A DNA stretch of 41,614 bases from Enterocloster lavalensis (GCF_902364025.1 NZ_CABJCG010000024.1:51446-93059); one strand, 5' to 3'; shown: positions 1-8,795, numbered from the stretch's first letter. Notes: a model not told the origin generated them from the sequence alone. Made by a program: numbers and translations.

Positions 1-25
1 CCGGTGCACAAAACTTGTGCACCGG
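1..25. terminator. Perfect hairpin at window start, possible terminator of an upstream gene
   Basis: An 11-bp perfect stem (CCGGTGCACAA at 1-11, TTGTGCACCGG at 15-25) closes a 3-nt loop. It is followed by a weakly T-rich stretch (31-42) but no clean T-run, so it may be a terminator of an unseen upstream gene or simply a palindromic site. The upstream flank lies outside the window, so its role on the - strand cannot be judged. Confidence 0.4.
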
Positions 26-31
26 GCCCCT

Positions 32-68
32 ATTTGTCTATTGTCTGTTAGACAAATCAAACTATAAT
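32..68 (+). promoter_or_regulatory. tetR promoter with nested palindromic operator
   Basis: The -35 TTGTCT (41-46) and -10 TATAAT (63-68) are 16 bp apart. The -35 lies inside a perfect palindrome, TTGTCT-GTT-AGACAA (41-56). A second inverted repeat, ATTTGTC (32-38) with GACAAAT (51-57), is nested around it. A TetR-family gene starts at 121, so this is most simply its own operator, giving autorepression and control of the downstream efflux genes. The binding itself is inferred. Confidence 0.7.
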
Positions 69-120
69 GTATGATTATGACTGCCCGCAATGGCACGCCA
101 TGCAGAGGAGGTGAGACAGT

Positions 121-738
121 GTGCCGACACAGAAATTTTTAAATCTGAGCAGCTGCAAACAGAAGATGATTTTGGAGGCCATGCGCGATGCATTTCTCAG
201 TGGACCCTACATAGAGATCACGGTGAGCGGGCTGATCCGCCGGGCCGGTATCTCACGGGCCAGCTTTTACACGTATTTTGACGGGAAGGACGATATGTTT
301 TCCTGTATGCTGAGGACGATGGAGCGGGAGGTGGAGGAGATGCTGCTGGATTCCTTCCGCAGTCAGAAGGGAGTCTTTAACGACAGCATGGAGCGGCTGT
401 TCCGTTTGCTGACGGAAAATGATGTGGGACGGATGTATTCACAGGTCGGCAGGCATATTCTGGAGGATGAGGGCTGCAGACCGGCCTTCGTACAGGTGGA
501 ACAGGAATATTACCGGGCGGGAAAGTGGAAGAGCCGGGGCAGGGCCTGTTTTGAGGTTCTGGACCGCGCCCTCTATCCGCGGTTGGATGAAGATGGGCTG
601 GCCTGTGCGTTGGACATGGGGATGTCGATACTATACAAGGCGGTGCTGCTGTATTTTGACCAATGCTCCGGGCTTTTAAAGCTGGAGAAAGCGGTGGAAA
701 AGCAGCTTGGCATATTGGAACAGGGAATCAGGGCGTAG
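121..738 (+). CDS. TetR/AcrR-family transcriptional regulator
   Basis: This is a 205-residue protein, the usual TetR length. Residues about 13-60 form the helix-turn-helix domain: ITVSGLIRRAGISRASFYTYF is followed by an acidic KDDMF stretch, the classic TetR recognition-helix pattern. The rest is an all-helical ligand-binding domain of no recognisable specificity. The start is a GTG with AGAGGAGG ending about 8 nt upstream (105-112). Its promoter carries a palindromic operator. The adaptor gene of an RND pump begins 36 nt after the stop, so it most likely represses its own operon and senses a drug-like or toxic ligand. The regulator class is secure; the ligand is unknown. Confidence 0.9.
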   Translation: MPTQKFLNLSSCKQKMILEAMRDAFLSGPYIEITVSGLIRRAGISRASFYTYFDGKDDMFSCMLRTMEREVEEMLLDSFRSQKGVFNDSMERLFRLLTENDVGRMYSQVGRHILEDEGCRPAFVQVEQEYYRAGKWKSRGRACFEVLDRALYPRLDEDGLACALDMGMSILYKAVLLYFDQCSGLLKLEKAVEKQLGILEQGIRA

Positions 739-773
739 GAAGCATAGCCCGGACAGAAAGGAAGATGAGTGTG

Positions 774-1847
774 ATGAAGAAGAAAACGATATTGATTGCG
801 GGAGCGGTCGTCCTGCTGGCGGCCGGAGGGATTTTCTTCCGCGTGATGAAAGGAATGGAAAAACCGGTGGAGTACGAGACGCGCCCCACGGTGTCCGCAG
901 AGGTTCCCCAGACCGGGGATATTGTTTTGTACACGGATTTGACGGGCACGGTGGAGCCCCAGTCCCGGGCGGCGGTCATGCCGAAAATCGGCGGCGAGGT
1001 GCTTGAGGTGTATTTCCAGGCCGGAGATCAGGTTCAGGCGGGGCAGGCGCTGTTAAAGATCGATTCCGACGCGCTGACCTCCTTAAAGCTTCAGATGGAG
1101 TCGGCAAAGGTGGCGGCCGACGAGGCGGCCCGGGAGTACGGGCGGATTGAGCCGCTCTACGCCGGAGGTTACGCGTCCCAGCAGTCCATGGAACAGGCCA
1201 GGGACGGGGCTGAGAGCGCCCGGCTGGCATACGAGGCCGCCAAACACCAGTATGATCTGCAGCTGGAGTACACTTCGGTGACCGCTCCCATAAGCGGAAC
1301 GGTGGAGACACGGAATGTGGAGCCCCACGACCATGTTTCCACCGGTACTGAGGTCTGCGTGATCTCAGCCGGGGACCGGGTGCAGGTGGAGTTTGGCATC
1401 ACGGAGAAAACCAGGTCCAATCTGGAGGCCGGGGACACGGTTGCGATCTCGAAAAACGGCACGGACTACAGCGGCCGGGTGACGGAGATCGGTTCCATGG
1501 TGAATTCGTCCACCGGGCTGTACGACGTGAAGGCGGAGGTGGACCAGGCGGACGGCCTGACGAGCGGCACCAAGGTCAAGCTGACCGCGGTGATCGACCA
1601 GGCCCGGGGCGTGATGACGGTGCCGGTGGACGCGGTGAACTACGCGGCGGGCCAGCCGTTTGTGTACTGCTATGAGGACGGCGTGGCGAAAAAGACGATG
1701 ATTCTCGGCGGAATCTACGATTCGAAGCGTATGGAAGTGAAGTCGGGACTTCAGCCGGACAGCCAGGTGATCACCAGCTGGAGCAATGAGCTGGTGGACG
1801 GAGCAAACGTCCTTCTGGAAGAAGCGCAGCAGGAAGCAGGTGAGTAG
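774..1847 (+). CDS. RND efflux periplasmic-adaptor-type subunit (HlyD/MFP family)
   Basis: The protein has 357 residues. An N-terminal membrane anchor (KKKTILIAGAVVLLAAGGIFF) is followed by a barrel-sandwich (biotinyl-like) half, residues around VMPKIGGEVLEVYFQAGDQVQAGQALLKI, then a coiled-coil hairpin (MESAKVAADEAAREYGRIEPLY to YEAAKHQYDLQLEYTSV), the second lipoyl half and a beta-barrel domain. The ATG at 774 is preferred over the in-frame ATG at 765 because the AAGGAAG at 758-764 abuts 765 but sits 9 nt from 774. It ends 2 nt before the permease. In a Gram-positive cell such adaptors sit outside the membrane and assist an RND pump. Substrate unknown. Confidence 0.9.
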   Translation: MKKKTILIAGAVVLLAAGGIFFRVMKGMEKPVEYETRPTVSAEVPQTGDIVLYTDLTGTVEPQSRAAVMPKIGGEVLEVYFQAGDQVQAGQALLKIDSDALTSLKLQMESAKVAADEAAREYGRIEPLYAGGYASQQSMEQARDGAESARLAYEAAKHQYDLQLEYTSVTAPISGTVETRNVEPHDHVSTGTEVCVISAGDRVQVEFGITEKTRSNLEAGDTVAISKNGTDYSGRVTEIGSMVNSSTGLYDVKAEVDQADGLTSGTKVKLTAVIDQARGVMTVPVDAVNYAAGQPFVYCYEDGVAKKTMILGGIYDSKRMEVKSGLQPDSQVITSWSNELVDGANVLLEEAQQEAGE

Positions 1848-1849
1848 GG

Positions 1850-4800
1850 ATGGTAAATATCACAAAATTTGCGGTGAAGCGGCCGGTGACCATTGTGCTG
1901 TGCCTGATTACCATCGCTTACTTCGGACTTCAGTCCCTTCTGGGAACCAAGATTGAGCTGACCCCGGAGATGGAGCTGCCCATGCTGGTGGTGGGCACCG
2001 TGTACGCGGGCGCAAGCCCGGACGACATCAACGATCTGATCACCATGAAGCAGGAGGACGCCATCTCGTCCCTCGACGGGGTGGATACGGTTCAGTCCTT
2101 TTCCCAGGAAAATGTGGCCGTCGTGCTGGTGCAGTACAAGTACGGCACCAACATCGACACCGCCTACATTAACCTGAAAAAGGCCATCGACGGAATCCGC
2201 AGCCAGATGCCGGACGACATTGAGGAGCCGAATATCCTGGAAATGGATATGAACGCCCAGCCGGTGGTCACTCTGGCGGTCAGCGGCCAGGTGGACGAAA
2301 ACCTGTATACATATGTGGACAACAATATTGTGCCGCAGTTTGAAAAGCTGAGCTCCGTGGGCGAGGTATCCCTGTCCGGCGGCCAGGAAAGCTACATCCG
2401 GGTGGAACTGATCCCGGAGAAAATGGCGCAGTATCATCTGAGCATGTCCGCGGTGGCGCAGATCGTGGGAGCTGCGGACTTCACCATACCGGCCGGAGAC
2501 GTCCACGTGGGCCGGCAGGACTTGGACGTCAGCGTGGGAAACGACTACGATGACGCAGAGAGCCTTAAGTCCATCGCAATCCCCCTGGCGGGCGGGGACG
2601 TGATCCATCTCTCAGATGTGGCCAACGTGTACAGCGCCGTCAAGGACGCGGATTCCATCGGGCGCTACAACGGGGACGACGTCATTTCCCTGGGAATCAA
2701 AAAGCAGCAGAGCGCCACGGCCATCGACGTTTCCAGGGAGGTTATGAAACAGATTGAAGCCATACAGGTGACCAATCCGGGAATCCACATCACGGTGATC
2801 AATGATTCCAGCGAGATGATCGAGGAGTCCATTTCCAATGTGTTCCAGACCATGATCGTGGCGGTTCTGCTCTCCATGCTGATTCTGTGGCTGTTTTACG
2901 GGGATCTGAGGGCGTCCGTGATCGTGGGAACGTCCATCCCTATCTCCATCGTGCTGGCGCTGATCGCTATGAGCGCCATGGGATTTTCCCTGAACGTGAT
3001 TTCCCTGACCTCCCTGGTGCTGGGCGTCGGTATGATGGTGGATAACTCCATCAACGTGCTGGACGGCTGTTTCAGGGCCAAGGAGAAGATGAACTTTTAC
3101 GACGCCGCCATCGAGGGCAGCCGCACCATGATCGGCGCCATCACAGGCGGCACGGTGACCACCTGCGTGGTATTTTTGCCCCTGGCGCTCCTTTCCGGCC
3201 TGTCGGGGCAGCTGTTCAAGCAGCTGGGCTTTACCATTGTATTCTGTATGATCGCCTCCCTGTTCTCCGCGGTGAGCATCGTGCCTCTGTGCTTTTACCA
3301 GTGGCATCCGAAGGAAAATGACCAGGCGCCGGTAAACGGGATGGTGAAATCCATGCAGAGCTGGTACCGCAGCCACATGCCGTCCATTATACCCAGGACG
3401 AAGCTGGTGTTGGGAACCAGCGTGCTGTTTTTGGTTCTGGCGCTTCTCATGGCCTCCCGGCTGAACATGGATCTGATGTCCAGCGTGGATGAGGGCATCG
3501 TGCAGATGACGGTCAAGACCAAACCGGGCCTGTCCGTGGAGGCCATCAATGAGACGCTCTCCGGGCTGGAAGAGATGGTGATGAGCGAGGAGGACGTGGA
3601 CCATTACCTGGTGACCTACGGCTCCAGCGGTCTGAGCATGGGCGGAAGCAGCGACGTCACCCTGAGCGCGTATCTGAAGGACGACCGGAAATTGTCCACC
3701 GACCAGGTGATTGACAAATGGCGGCGTGAGACGGAGCGCTACAAAGATATGTCCGTGACCCTGAAACAGGGCAGCACCACCAGCTCCGGCTCCATGAGCA
3801 GCGGCGATCAGATCGAGATCGATTTGCAGAGCACGGATTATCAGGCCTTAAAGGCCGCTGCCAACGACCTGACGGAACAGCTGCGGCAGCGCCGGGACGT
3901 GATGCAGGTTCATTCCTCGGTGGAAAACGCGGCCCCGGTGGTCAAGGTGGACATCGACCCTGTATCCGCCCAGGCGGAAGGGCTGACGCCCGCGGGCATC
4001 GGTTCGGCGATCTACAGCAATTTGAGCGGCATCAAGGCGTCCACCATCCGTGTGAACGGCGAGGACGTGGACATCAAGGTGGAGTATGCCAGGGATCGGT
4101 ACGACACCATCGACAAATTGCAGGGAATGATGATCAACACGGCCTCGGGCACGGCCCTTCCCCTGGAGGACCTGGCGCAGATCCGCTATGAGGACAGCCC
4201 GCAGCAGATTTCCCGCAAGGATAAACAGTACCAGGTGTCCATCACCATGGAGCCTCAGGCCGAATACAAGAAAACCGCGGAAAAGGATGTGAAAAAGTTC
4301 GTGTCCCAGTGGAAAATGCCGCCTGAGGTGGAATTGGCGGCCAACTCCCTGGACGAGATGATGGGCGAGGAGCTGGGCGCTCTGGGAGGCGCTTTGGTGA
4401 CGGGCGTGTTCCTGATCTTTATCGTCATGGCAATTCAGTTCGAGTCGCCCAAGTTCTCCCTGATGGTGATGACCACCATCCCCTTCAGTCTGATCGGCTC
4501 CTTCGGCCTTTTGTACCTGGCGGGCAGCCCCATCAGCATGGTTTCCATGCTTGGCTTCCTGATGTTGGTGGGCACGGTGGTGAACAACGGCATCCTCTAC
4601 GTGGAGACGGTGAACCAGATGCTGCCGGAGATGCCCCTTGACCAGGCGCTGGTGGAGGCGGGAGCCATCCGAATGCGCCCCATCCTGATGACCACGCTGA
4701 CCACGGTGATCTCCATGGTGCCCAACGCTCTGGCCTACGGCAAGGCGGGCAAGATGATGCAGGGCCTGGCGCTGGTGGACGTGGGCGGCCTGCTGGCCGC

Positions 4801-4900
4801 AACGGTATTGACGCTGATCCTGCTGCCCACCTACTATAAGCTGGTGTATAATCTGGGCAGACGGAGCCTGGGCGGCGAGGGAGTGATTATGGCGGATTAA
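1850..4900 (+). CDS. RND-family efflux permease (AcrB/SwrC-like)
   Basis: The protein has 1016 residues, full length for HAE-type RND permeases. It starts with a cytoplasmic tail and TM1 (ITKFAVKRPVTIVLCLITIAY), followed by a porter domain with the Gly-Ala-Ser-Pro-Asp motif. The TM2-6 block has the family signature GVGMMVDNSINVLDG. The second half repeats the design, with GTVVNNGILYVETVN and a final TM block ending near residue 1000. The paired acidic residues in TM4 (MMVDNS) are the proton-relay position. It is translated from the same operon as the HlyD subunit (2-nt gap). It probably exports drugs, surfactants or bile-like compounds by proton antiport; the substrate cannot be read from the sequence. 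Confidence 0.93.
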   Translation: MVNITKFAVKRPVTIVLCLITIAYFGLQSLLGTKIELTPEMELPMLVVGTVYAGASPDDINDLITMKQEDAISSLDGVDTVQSFSQENVAVVLVQYKYGTNIDTAYINLKKAIDGIRSQMPDDIEEPNILEMDMNAQPVVTLAVSGQVDENLYTYVDNNIVPQFEKLSSVGEVSLSGGQESYIRVELIPEKMAQYHLSMSAVAQIVGAADFTIPAGDVHVGRQDLDVSVGNDYDDAESLKSIAIPLAGGDVIHLSDVANVYSAVKDADSIGRYNGDDVISLGIKKQQSATAIDVSREVMKQIEAIQVTNPGIHITVINDSSEMIEESISNVFQTMIVAVLLSMLILWLFYGDLRASVIVGTSIPISIVLALIAMSAMGFSLNVISLTSLVLGVGMMVDNSINVLDGCFRAKEKMNFYDAAIEGSRTMIGAITGGTVTTCVVFLPLALLSGLSGQLFKQLGFTIVFCMIASLFSAVSIVPLCFYQWHPKENDQAPVNGMVKSMQSWYRSHMPSIIPRTKLVLGTSVLFLVLALLMASRLNMDLMSSVDEGIVQMTVKTKPGLSVEAINETLSGLEEMVMSEEDVDHYLVTYGSSGLSMGGSSDVTLSAYLKDDRKLSTDQVIDKWRRETERYKDMSVTLKQGSTTSSGSMSSGDQIEIDLQSTDYQALKAAANDLTEQLRQRRDVMQVHSSVENAAPVVKVDIDPVSAQAEGLTPAGIGSAIYSNLSGIKASTIRVNGEDVDIKVEYARDRYDTIDKLQGMMINTASGTALPLEDLAQIRYEDSPQQISRKDKQYQVSITMEPQAEYKKTAEKDVKKFVSQWKMPPEVELAANSLDEMMGEELGALGGALVTGVFLIFIVMAIQFESPKFSLMVMTTIPFSLIGSFGLLYLAGSPISMVSMLGFLMLVGTVVNNGILYVETVNQMLPEMPLDQALVEAGAIRMRPILMTTLTTVISMVPNALAYGKAGKMMQGLALVDVGGLLAATVLTLILLPTYYKLVYNLGRRSLGGEGVIMAD

Positions 4901-4936
4901 AGGATTAAATATAGAAACGGCAATCGCCCGAATGGG

Positions 4937-4980
4937 AACTGCCCGGATTTCCGGTTGTGAGAGAAATCCGGGCAGTTTTT
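4937..4980 (+). terminator. Rho-independent terminator of the efflux operon
   Basis: A perfect 14-bp stem, AACTGCCCGGATTT (4937-4950) with AAATCCGGGCAGTT (4964-4977), is followed by a run of T (4976-4980). It lies 36 nt after the permease stop. Confidence 0.95.
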
Positions 4981-5002
4981 GGGTGAATTGCAGGGGCGGG
5001 AC

Positions 5003-5075
5003 TTCTGTAAATTGCCGGATACTGGTATAATTAAGGAAATGTATCACTTATCACCAGCCGGACAGCTGGTGATAA
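5003..5075 (+). promoter_or_regulatory. Extended -10 promoter followed by a 28-bp palindrome
   Basis: TGGTATAAT (5023-5031) is an extended -10, with only a weak -35 (TTCTGT, 5003-5008). Just downstream is an inverted repeat, TTATCACCAGC (5048-5058) and GCTGGTGATAA (5065-5075), with a 6-nt centre. It would lie near the transcription start and could be an operator or a 5' RNA hairpin. The rest of the 390-bp gap (4901-5291) holds the efflux terminator and a second promoter at 5174-5204. No coding sequence is evident in the gap. Confidence 0.5.
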
Positions 5076-5173
5076 CGTATGATTTACGGAAACAGTCCGA
5101 TTTGTCCGTGGCCCTGACCGTGTTGTGGGTGGGGACCGAGTGTCTAAGCTGAGTGTTTTCTGCAAAAAAGTAG

Positions 5174-5204
5174 TTGACTTGGAGTGCACTTCAAGGAGTA
5201 TTCT
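5174..5204 (+). promoter_or_regulatory. MerR-type promoter with 19-bp spacer and dyad
   Basis: The -35 TTGACT (5174-5179) and the -10 TATTCT (5199-5204) are separated by 19 bp. This over-long spacing is the hallmark of promoters activated by MerR-family proteins. Inside the spacer lies the dyad CTTGGAGTG/CACTTCAAG (5178-5195), which has a single mismatch. It sits 88 nt upstream of the aldo/keto reductase start. No MerR gene is present in the window, so the activator would act from elsewhere. Confidence 0.8.
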
Positions 5205-5291
5205 GGTGGTTGAGGCAAATGGACAGCGCGCGGGTGAAGGCCTTTGGCGGCGTTTCGCCGGGCGCGTGAAACGAGAGAGGAGCAGTGAAAG

Positions 5292-6443
5292 ATGAATTAC
5301 AGGGCATTGGGAAATACCGGCCTGCTGGTGGGAGAGATCGGCATGGGCTGCGAGGGCCTTGCGGGCGGGGAGGAGCACATCCGGGAAATGTTCGCGGCGG
5401 CCAGGGCCATGGGGGTCAATTATCTGGATTTCTACACCGCGGACCCGGAGGTGCGCAGCGGCGTGGGCCGGGTGCTTAAGGAGGTTCCGGGGCATTTTGT
5501 GCTGCAGGGCCATCTCTGTTCGGTCTGGCAGAACGGCCAGTACAAGCGGACCCGGGAGATCCGGGAGGTGAGGGAGGGATTTGCCGACCTGATGGAACGG
5601 CTGGACGTGCCCAGCCTGGATGTGGGCATGATCCACTACGTGGACTCCATGGAAGACTGGCAGGCGATTCTGGAGGGGCCGGTGGGGGCCTTCGCACGGG
5701 AACTGAAACAGAGCGGAAGAATCCACCACATCGGCCTGAGCAGCCACAATCCCCAGGTGGCCCTTGCGGCGGTGGAGAGCGGTTTGATCGAAGTGCTGAT
5801 GTTCAGCATCAACCCCTGCTACGACCTGCAGCCCGCCGGGGAGGACTGCGAGGCGCTGTGGAGCGAAGCCAATTATGAGAAACAGCTGATTAATATGAAC
5901 CCGGACCGCCAGACCCTCTATGAGACCTGCAACCGCCTGGGCGTGGGCATTACGGTGATGAAGGCCTTCGGAGGCGGGGACCTGCTGGACGAAAAGCTGT
6001 CCCCGGCGGGTAAGGCGCTGACCGCTTATCAGTGCCTGCACTACTGTCTGACCCGCCCGGGGGTAGCCACCGTGCTGGCCGGGGCAAGGACGCCGGCAGA
6101 ACTGGTGAAGAGCGCGGGCTATTCGGACGCGTCCGAGGCGGAGAAGGATTTTGCCCCGGCATTCGCCGGGTTTCCGAAAATCCGCTGGGAGGGCCACTGC
6201 ATGTACTGCGGCCACTGCGCGCCCTGTCCCAAGGGCATCGACGTGGCAATGGTGACAAAATTCTTAAATCTCTGCAAAGCCCAGGGACATATGCCGGAGA
6301 CTGTCCGGGAACACTACCGGGTGTTGGAGCACAAGGCGTCCGAGTGCACCGCCTGCGGGGCCTGTGAGACCCGCTGCCCGTTCCAGGTGCCGGTGCGGGA
6401 GAATATGCACCAGGCGGCGGAGCTGTTTCAGGGCGTAGAGTAA
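5292..6443 (+). CDS. Aldo/keto reductase with C-terminal 4Fe-4S motifs
   Basis: The protein has 383 residues: an N-terminal TIM-barrel aldo/keto reductase domain (RALGNTGLLVGEIGMGCEGL, residues 4-23; IHYVDS; HIGLSSHNP) and a C-terminal ferredoxin-like part. The latter has CMYCGHCAPCPKG and CTACGACETRCPF, eight or more cysteines fitting two 4Fe-4S clusters. The start is ATG 5292, about 8 nt after GAGAGGAGC. Known AKRs use an Asp-Tyr-Lys-His tetrad. Here the segment YLDFYTADPE has Asp (D51) where Tyr is usually found, and LQGHLC lacks the usual Lys, so ordinary carbonyl reduction is uncertain. A MerR-type promoter upstream suggests stress- or metabolite-induced expression. Confidence 0.88.
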   Translation: MNYRALGNTGLLVGEIGMGCEGLAGGEEHIREMFAAARAMGVNYLDFYTADPEVRSGVGRVLKEVPGHFVLQGHLCSVWQNGQYKRTREIREVREGFADLMERLDVPSLDVGMIHYVDSMEDWQAILEGPVGAFARELKQSGRIHHIGLSSHNPQVALAAVESGLIEVLMFSINPCYDLQPAGEDCEALWSEANYEKQLINMNPDRQTLYETCNRLGVGITVMKAFGGGDLLDEKLSPAGKALTAYQCLHYCLTRPGVATVLAGARTPAELVKSAGYSDASEAEKDFAPAFAGFPKIRWEGHCMYCGHCAPCPKGIDVAMVTKFLNLCKAQGHMPETVREHYRVLEHKASECTACGACETRCPFQVPVRENMHQAAELFQGVE

Positions 6444-6474
6444 GGCGGAGCGATCCGCGGGATGAGGGAGACGG

Positions 6475-7599
6475 ATGATGAGAGCAATGTTTCTTGGCGC
6501 GCTTTTGGGAGGTTCGGCGGCGGTCGGCATCTATTTTTACTTCTATTTTAAACGCGTTATCTCCTGGTGGAGGAAGAAGCCCGCGGACCGGACGGCCGGG
6601 CTGTGGGCCGCTGCCCTGGGGGCGGTGAGCGCCTTTAAGGTGTTCCAGGTGTGGAATACCTGGGCCATGGTGGTGATGCACCTGTTCGGCTTCGCCCTGT
6701 GCCTGGACCTGGTAAACGCCCTGATCCGGCTTACAAAGCGCGGCGGACGGAGGTGGGAGAGGGTTTACCGCTGTGGTCTGGTCCCGTTTCTCTGCACGGC
6801 CCTTCTGATGGGCTACGGCTACTGGAACATTCACCGGGTGGTGCGCACGGATTACCGGGTGGAGACGGAGAAACCGATCCGCGCCCAGGGCTACAGAATC
6901 GCGCTGGTGAGCGACCTGCACTTCGGCACCACCATGGACGGACGGGATCTGGCCGGATACGCCGGGGAGATCGAGGCAGCCGGTCCGGATCTGCTGGTGT
7001 TGTGCGGGGATATCGTGGACGAGGCGACCACCCGGGAGGAGATGGAGGAGGCTATGGCGGTGCTGGGGGCGGTTAAATGTCCCCTTGGGGTCTATTTTGT
7101 CCGGGGAAACCACGACCGGGCCAGCTACACCCGCACGCCCAATTTCACAGCGGAGGAGTTGGAACGTGCAATCCGCGGCGCGGGGATCACCATTTTGACG
7201 GACCGGCGGGTACAGGCGGCGGAGGATTTGACCCTGATCGGGCGGGACGACCGATCCGGGCCCGTGGATGGGCGGCGCAGAGGGCTTGAGGAGCTTCTGG
7301 ACGGAGCGGACCGGAGCAGCTTTCTTCTGTTGCTGGATCACCAGCCAAGCGAGCTCGAGGCGGCGGACCGTGCGGGGTATGATCTTCTGCTCTCCGGGCA
7401 CACCCACGCCGGACAGATCTGGCCCACGGGACTGATCAGCCAGGCCGTGGGTATCGTGGAACTGAATTATGGGCAGCGGAAACTGGACCACCTCCAGGTG
7501 ATTGTCTCCTCGGGCATCGGGGGCTGGGGATACCCCATACGGACCAGCCGCCACTGCGAATACGTGATCATTTCCGTGGAGGGGAACAAGGCGGAGTGA
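6475..7599 (+). CDS. Membrane-anchored calcineurin-like metallophosphoesterase
   Basis: The protein has 374 residues. About three to four hydrophobic segments occupy the first 120 residues (MFLGALLGGSAAVGIYFYFYF; a TM near WNTWAMVVMHLFGFALCL; VPFLCTALLMGYGYW). The metallophosphoesterase domain follows with all signature motifs in order: SDLHFG (Asp-x-His), CGDIVD, GNHD, a later His in LLLDHQP, and SGHTHAG. These bind two metal ions. It resembles the YkuE/YaeI-like branch that acts on membrane lipids or related phosphoesters, but the substrate is not deducible. It begins 31 nt after the aldo/keto reductase stop, so co-transcription is likely. An alternative start is the adjacent ATG at 6478. 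Confidence 0.87.
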   Translation: MMRAMFLGALLGGSAAVGIYFYFYFKRVISWWRKKPADRTAGLWAAALGAVSAFKVFQVWNTWAMVVMHLFGFALCLDLVNALIRLTKRGGRRWERVYRCGLVPFLCTALLMGYGYWNIHRVVRTDYRVETEKPIRAQGYRIALVSDLHFGTTMDGRDLAGYAGEIEAAGPDLLVLCGDIVDEATTREEMEEAMAVLGAVKCPLGVYFVRGNHDRASYTRTPNFTAEELERAIRGAGITILTDRRVQAAEDLTLIGRDDRSGPVDGRRRGLEELLDGADRSSFLLLLDHQPSELEAADRAGYDLLLSGHTHAGQIWPTGLISQAVGIVELNYGQRKLDHLQVIVSSGIGGWGYPIRTSRHCEYVIISVEGNKAE

Positions 7600-7722
7600 C
7601 GGTGGACGGGAGGCCTGGAAAATGATCCGGGATTGTTATGCAATATTTGGAAATAGACTTTAAAAATAGCTCAGACTGTGGTAATATACACATATTATGT
7701 AGATAAAAGAGGAGATACACAG

Positions 7723-8760
7723 ATGAGAAAGAGAAGCATGACAATTCTGGCAGCCGCAGCTCTGGCAGCCAGCCTGACAGTTGGCGGCTGCGGCTCAAAA
7801 TCCCCGGAAGCGGGCGGAAAGTTCGGAGGAGAAAAGGATTTGACCCTGGCCCCGTCCACCGAGGCTGAGACGGAGGCGGAGACAGAGCCGGAGCTGGACG
7901 AGGAGACCATGGACTTAATCAAGTACAATGTTTACATTGAGCTGAACAATGATATCCTGGAAGTCCTCAACAACATCGACTACTATTTTGTCGTAGTGGG
8001 AGACGGGGAGGAATTCGCGTTGCTGCCGGATACCGGACTCACCTACGGCTACCGCATCGTGGGCCTGAACACGGAGACGCTGGATATGGCCCTGGAGCTT
8101 GCGGACATGGAGCCCTCCTACGGGGATATGGATGCCATGGTCAAGGAGATGGCTGATCCGCTGCGCAAGCTGATGGAGTCCTTCAGCGAGATCAGCAGAA
8201 TGCACGGAGCATACGCGGACAACCAGTACGCGAAACCCAAGGAGCTGCATCCGGTGATTCTGGAAGCAGCCATGGAATTTGGCCCCATTGCCTATGACTA
8301 CTACGACGCGGTGACGGTATTTGCCAACGAGCGGGCGGAGCAGTTCCGCGAGGAGCTTAAGGGCGAGGGACACATGATCCAGTATTACGCCAGCAACAAC
8401 ATCGACCTGACCCGGAAGATCATCAATGTAATTGAAGAGCAGGGCGTGTGGGACGAGAACATCACCGACATGGATCTGACTGAGGTCCGTCCTCTGTACG
8501 ATGAACTGGCGGCTTCTGTTGAGGAATTCAACACAGTTTGTGCGGACAACGACCAGCTGATCAAGGAGTCCCTCAGCAACTCCAAGCCCTTCGATTTGCT
8601 GTTTGACAAGCAGCTTCAAGCCATCGAGTGGATGATCCAGCAGGTGGAGAGCGGAAAGCCCATTGAGGACGTTTCCCTGGAGCCCTTGGGTTCCATCTCC
8701 CATGTGATCAACACCATGAATGAGTGCGTTGACCGGTACAATTCGGTGTTTGGGGATTAA
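7723..8760 (+). CDS. Predicted lipoprotein of unknown function (DUF3829-like)
   Basis: The protein has 345 residues. The signal sequence MRKRSMTILAAAALAASLTVGGC ends in a lipobox (VGGC), so the mature protein is lipid-anchored outside the membrane. An acidic linker (TEAETEAETEPELDEE) leads into a mostly helical body beginning DLIKYNVYIELNNDILEVLNNIDYYF. This beginning and the overall pattern recall DUF3829 lipoproteins, but I am not sure of that. The ATG at 7723 has AGAGGAGA about 8 nt upstream. It stands alone: the previous gene ends at 7599 and a terminator follows at 8796. The gap 7600-7722 is AT-rich with a possible TAATAT -10 (7682-7687) but no clear -35. Confidence 0.75.
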   Translation: MRKRSMTILAAAALAASLTVGGCGSKSPEAGGKFGGEKDLTLAPSTEAETEAETEPELDEETMDLIKYNVYIELNNDILEVLNNIDYYFVVVGDGEEFALLPDTGLTYGYRIVGLNTETLDMALELADMEPSYGDMDAMVKEMADPLRKLMESFSEISRMHGAYADNQYAKPKELHPVILEAAMEFGPIAYDYYDAVTVFANERAEQFREELKGEGHMIQYYASNNIDLTRKIINVIEEQGVWDENITDMDLTEVRPLYDELAASVEEFNTVCADNDQLIKESLSNSKPFDLLFDKQLQAIEWMIQQVESGKPIEDVSLEPLGSISHVINTMNECVDRYNSVFGD

Positions 8761-8795
8761 GGGATTCTGAACGAATAATTAAAATGTTTGCGGCG

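Noticed and set aside
1751..5047. Long minus-strand open frames opposite the RND permease (for example 1751-2608, 2612-3604, 3848-5047)
   Set aside because: His- and Gln-rich shadow translations of a clear RND coding strand. GC-rich codon use makes antisense frames open by chance.
5950..7554. Minus-strand frame of 534 codons opposite the aldo/keto reductase and phosphoesterase
   Set aside because: It is antisense to two well-supported genes, with proline/arginine-rich sequence and no family motifs.
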